A stretch of DNA of 64,000 bases from Aurelia coerulea (taxonomy: Eukaryota > Cnidaria > Scyphozoa > Semaeostomeae > Ulmaridae): the NCBI GenBank assembly GCA_039566865.1, contig CM076949.1:9091501-9155500 (forward strand). Reading direction: 5' to 3'. This document shows positions 26,901-32,900 of the stretch, one piece after another. A model generated the notes under the pieces. That model did no database searches. It saw only the letters and a program-made list of their open reading frames with translations, and was not told the DNA's origin. The translations under genes were made by a program, and so were the position numbers. Position 1 is the first letter of the stretch. Each line of letters begins with the position of its first letter.

Positions 26901-29900
26901 ATTTCAGCCCTGTCCAAGTACGGTTAAGGTTTTTATCTTTACCTGTCTTTGAAGAACAAGAAGTATCCTCCAGTCCTGGCAAAGGGCAATAAGCCATGCA
27001 ATAACTGTTTCCTTCATGCATACCAAAAACATTTTCTGGTGTTGCCGTCAGAAACAGTTAATGTTGGCCTAATAATATGTATGATTATTATGTCAGGAAG
27101 AAGAGGCCCTTCTTGCAGAGATGGAATTCACTGGACAGGCCTTTGAAGAGATGCAAGAGCAGAATCTCCGACTAATGCAACAACTTAGGGAAAAAGATGA
27201 TTCTAATCTCAAGTTAATGTCAGAGGTAAGCACCAGGCCTCGTTAAAGTATGCGAGCGCACGAGCACCACTGCTCGCCGTCACGAGAATACTACTACACA
27301 TTAGTTGCTTGCAGCTATATTGTACTCAAAAGTGTGTTGATTGCTGGCACATTTTCCCCAACTATTCTTCTCGCTGGTACATACTATTTTTAGTGAGGCC
27401 TAGTAAGCACCTGTTACATTGTTGTCATGTACCGAGTAAGTCAGTATAGATTTTGGCGTTACTTATTGCCCCAGATAGGCATATTAGCAGATTTGCAAGT
27501 GCCCTTCTGTAGTAGGTAAATAAGGTTGAAACTAACCTCCTGAATTTAGCCTCGTTGTCATGTACCATAGTGAATTTAGTGTTGGAAAATCCACCCTAGT
27601 CCAGGAAATAAGTGAAAAAATCATGCACTTTTGGATACCAGCATAAAACTTGGCACACACATAGAACTTGGTCAACTATTCAAATTTTGATATAGAAGCA
27701 ACTTCAAAAATGGCCCTTTGTCATGGTAACCAGTTGACAAAGCATTCTTTGAAAGCCCCTTGGTTATATCAATGTTAAAGCTGTACTTTTGAAAGTCATA
27801 TGGTTTTGGAAACATTTTATGCTTTCAATTGATTTAAGTAATGGGAGAAAATGTTTGTCAACCGTTTTAGAAAGCATGGTTGCTATGGAAACTGCAATAT
27901 TTGTGACGAAATGGGCATTTTTGCTTAAACTTGCATACATTCGAAAACATTTTTTCGGAAAAAGTATAACTGATACGGCCTTCATGCAAATTAAATATTT
28001 TCAGTTATTGGTAGGGTTACCAGGGCTACAACATTTTCTTCATACTACCTACAACGGAAACTGCGAACAACTGAAAGGAAGACACTCTGTCCTAGGGTCC
28101 ATATTTTATCTTCTAATTTGATAGCTAGATGAACTTTTGTCAAAACTTTCTTGAAATAGATAATTTCAATGTTTCGAACATCTCGTAAACGCCATTTCAT
28201 TGAGAACATTTACCATCGCAGAAGCATAAGGATGTACACTGCATGCAAGTTGGCCTTTCTACACTAACATCTTGCCTTGCATCCTTTCTTGCCACAGGAG
28301 TGTGAAGGCTGATTTCTAATCAGCAGTATATTCCCAGCGAACAGAATTTTACACAATAAAAGGTCGCTCAGCCGCAATTTTCATTTCAACTTCAGAGTGA
28401 CATTTTCTCTCGTAAACAGTAAAGTTTCCACTCGTGGAGAAAGTTCCGCTGAATGGAAATGGGCCTTAAAGACTTCTGACCAATTCTTGATGTATCCTAC
28501 ATTTGCATCCATGACGTCTCATATCCATCTTTTCCCATTTGCTATTCCCAACATCAAGTATCTGGTAGCTACATGCTTGTTTGCTATGCCTGTTGTCACA
28601 CAAAGACCAAGTTGACCAAGTTCAATATGTGTGCCAAGTTTCATGCTGGTATCCAAAAGTGCACGATCATGGTAAAAAAAACAGCACTTATTTCCTGGAA
28701 TATCCTTGCCGTTCCCTTTCTAGTTTAATGGAATTACAGATGGAAAAGGTAAATTATAGACGTTGTGGCATTGCATCTGACGCATTTACTAGTCTGGCCT
28801 TGTTTTGCCGACAGTGTTTATTAGAGCTTAAAGATAAATGGTGGAATGATGGAATTATTAGATTATGAAATTTTGGTGGTTTTCCAAAAGCTCCAATTCT
28901 TTTTCACTAACCCGGTAAGTTTGCTATTTTTATCCTTTCAGCGAATTAAAGCAAATCAAATACAAAAGTTATTAAGAGAGGAAAAAGAAGTATTACAAGA
29001 ACAGATAAACGCATTGAATGCTCGTCATCAAAGCATTGAAGACGTTGTTCGCCGTCTTGAAGAACGAGAGAAAACATTACAAGCAGCAGTGCAAAGCATG
29101 GAAAAAGAAATTAATTTAAGAGCACAAGCTGGTGAGATGCACAAACGCAAAGCACTCGACGCCACACAACAGGTTGCAGAAGCGAGTTTTAAGCTGGAAA
29201 GTGCTAATAAACAGCTCTCAGAGGTAAGGGCATGCTACTAGCTATTAGCTAAAAATAGCTACATGATCTCACCTAGCATCAAGAAAGCAAATTGTAGTGA
29301 CACAAACAAGTTATCAGCATTTAGCTGAAGGACTTGGCTATCTTTTTGAGATGTTGCTTTGTCATGTTAAGCCTTATCTACCGGCTGAAAAAGCAGTTTC
29401 AAAAATATGGCGATTCTTTCATTTCGCAAAAGTTCTCGTTCTCTTCGAATCCAGGTCTTGGACGATGTGAAAAAGCTAAATTCCAAGGTTGCTTAGGACC
29501 ACGCAATTGGAATAAGGAGAAGAAATTATTGATTCCCCAGGCGAGTTAAAATCGATCTCTAGGTTAAGTTTCACAAAAAATTACTCGGAAAAGGATTATC
29601 ATTTTGTCACTCTAAATGAGAATATAGGACTCGAAATTTCATTTCAATGCGGTTTTTCGTCGGTAATCATAGTTTAAAGTGACCATGCAGCATCTCGAAG
29701 ATCGCCAAGTGTACCCGGTAGGCGAAGCAGAACAAGTTTTGGACGTTTGAAAACTGTAACTTTCAAACTATTGATAAGTTTCATATACATTGATGGTATT
29801 TGTGCAGCTAACATGTCAGCTTAGATGCAAAAACTTAGTTTATAAAGATCGTATTATGTTAAAATTGTACGGAATTGTATGAAATTGTTTCATCTCAAAT

Positions 29901-32900
29901 TCCTACAAAACAGGCCTATATAATCTGTCTTGGAAGATCTGTAAACGAAACATTTTTGTAGAATCCCTTGCAAGGATGTAGTAAATAGTTGGAAAGCTGC
30001 ATGTTTTCAAACTTCTATACATTCTGCTGACTTGCCCAGTACCCGTATGTATGTATAATTTTGCCATATAGAAATAAAAATTAGATCTAACATACATGTA
30101 GAAAAAAATAAGTCTAATTACAAGTGTACAATATAGTATAAACATGGAGTCAAAATTTTAATCTAAAAACACCCCCAGTTTAAAGTGGCAGGGATAGCAT
30201 TGAAAGTCAGTGCGATCTTGTTTCCATAATGGTCCCTCCAGAGGTGTCATTGAAAGATGAGTTTTCATAAAAGGAAGGAAACAACACATTTTTGTGTCAA
30301 AAACCTTGCAAAATTGAAAACAATGCTATGCTGCATCCTTAAGAATGTTAATAGACAGCAAATTTAAATGCCATGATCTAAAGCCTAAATGACATGATCT
30401 TGAAGATGACATGTTAAAGAGAATCGATTGAGATAAGAGTCCTGCGCAAAAGGGGTACAGGGAGTCTATAATAAGCCTATTGTGTTTGAGGATCTTAGAT
30501 TAATTAATTTAGCTGCGTTCATTCACTCTAATAAGTATGATGAAGGATTTCGCAATTCGTTGGAAGAATTCTGAGATAGTTTGTTTTCAGAAAATTTGCG
30601 CGTGACTTAGGAATTGGAGAAATAATTTTGATCGATCGGTTTTGTGACAATTGGATGTTGATGCAAATAGCTAAACGTGGTCCTTGAGTCACATGTAGAC
30701 TTTGATCGATTGCTCAAAGGAAGGATGATTGAAAATCTTTAATTTGGTAAACTGTGAACTAAATTTGTGCAAGCAGTGCAAGGGGCTTAATCTCTCAGTT
30801 CATTTGCGTAGTTTTATATGTACACAATGTCCACAATACATTTCTAACTGAAAGATTGGATATCATCGTGATCCATGGCTTAACCCTTATCCATATGGGG
30901 CGCTCAAGGTTTTATTTGCTGCGTTTTTGAACGATATCAGCTATGTCCCGCAACTTCCCTGACTTTTACTAATTATCTATTACCTATACTTGGATGGAAA
31001 CATTTTTGAACAATAGGACTTACAGGTCATGTGACATGCCCATATTTGGAAAGAGGTAGCAGCAAAATCATTATGTTCGATGATTTCACTGGAAAGATTT
31101 GATTGAATCATGATGTATTATATAGCAAATTAATCAGTAAACGAAGGGCTTCAATTTGATACCATAATGTCAGAAAGTTGATGATGTCAGCATTTTTTTA
31201 TAATGACGTCATTTTAGCTGCCATTTTGGACTAATTGGCAATTTTTTCGAGTTTTTTTTTTAACTTTTTCAATAAACATTACTCTAATGATACATTTGTA
31301 ATAGGTTATCACTATTTTCCATGTTATTTTGGTCTCTTTTTATATAGAAGAAATCAATCGCACATATGACGTCATCAGAATTGGCTAATTTCTGCCAAAA
31401 TACCACTCCAAAATCGTTATTTTCAATAAACTAAAATTTCATAGGCAAATTATTTAACAAAAAGAACCAAAAACTGGATGAAGCTCTTGCAAAATCTTCT
31501 TTAAACTCTAATTTAACTTGGAAGCCTGATTTTCACAGATTTGGCAGCCACACCCAAATTATGCTACAAACTAGAAATTACTTATTCTGTAACTGTGCCA
31601 AGTTGTATTGAATTCTGATGAGCCTGAGGCAATTTTCAGAGTAGGGGGTGGAAAGCACCCCCCCCCCATAAATGGTAGCTTGAAAGAAGCCCATATGGAT
31701 TAGGATGAAGATTCCCAACAAGCTGGATTTATCAATGAAGAAAGCCAAGAAAATTTCACAGAGTAAGCACGAGTTCCTTGAGTTAGTCCCAAAACGCACT
31801 AAGTAGCCGCATTAACTTCAAATAAGTCGTTTATGGGGATCTTACAGGGACCGGTGGGGTAAGGGACCGAGGGGTTTATGTACTTTCCGTTAGGTAACCG
31901 AAGTTAAGCTCCTCCGTGTGCGGTCATAATCTGCATAGATGGCCTTTTTTTGATGCCCTGACCAAGCAATTCACTTCGCCATCCTCAGAAGAAACGGCAA
32001 ACCAGGCGTCCCATGCCTGGATGCAGCATGTATAGTAGGCCTAAATTAGCTATAGATAGCTAGAAACCCTCCCAGCCTACTTGAAGTAAATTAATAAAGA
32101 ATCAGGTACAGGTGATGGCCAATTTATGCCAATCATTGCAACTTACATAATTAAGATTACGTTCTGACGATGCTGGGAAAATTTTAAAATGGCGAAAAGC
32201 TCAGGTTACCAATATTTTAGCTTGTCTACACACTATACCAGCGAAATTCGAAAACGATAGAAATTGGACAGCGGCAATCTCTATGCAATCTATGCGACAA
32301 AGAAGCTAGATTTTGAAGATGATGAAAGTTATCTTGACCTGAAGAATCCTAATCAGACTTATTTCAAAGGCGCTGAGAATAGTCTTGTTTTTGTCGTTTT
32401 CGAGTGTTCACAGAGTTTCGAGTTTTCAAAGTGTGCCGATTAGACTTCCATGTTTAACATCTCTTGTTTTCAAATTGTGCCTGCAAAAAATGTGTTGTTT
32501 TTATGTGAATGGAATGTCTATCTGTTGCTATTTTAAGCCGTTTTCAAATTGTGCCCGTTTTGTGAATGCAATCATTGCCTACCGACCACGCTTGCTTGCT
32601 TTGATGTAGAATTAAGAATGATAATGTTTTATTTAAACAGCGGAATGTTTTATGTTTGCTTGAACAGGCAAAGGAAACAATGCTAGAGAAAAACAATCGT
32701 CTAGAAGAAGAATCATTCAAATGTCGCAGAGCATTAGAGGAGAATGCAAGCTTGCAACGAAAAGTGGAAAAATTGAAGAGAGTTGAATATCTTGGCTATT
32801 CCGATGAGATTCTTGTCGAGGAAGTAAAGATGTATAAGGTAAGAGAGATATTCTCTATTTCTTTCATATTTGTGAGCCTCGTTTGAAGGTCAAATGACAA

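Noticed and set aside
31880..31950. Functional 5S rRNA gene
   Set aside because: Only parts of the 5S internal promoter are recognisable; the flanking stems and length do not match.
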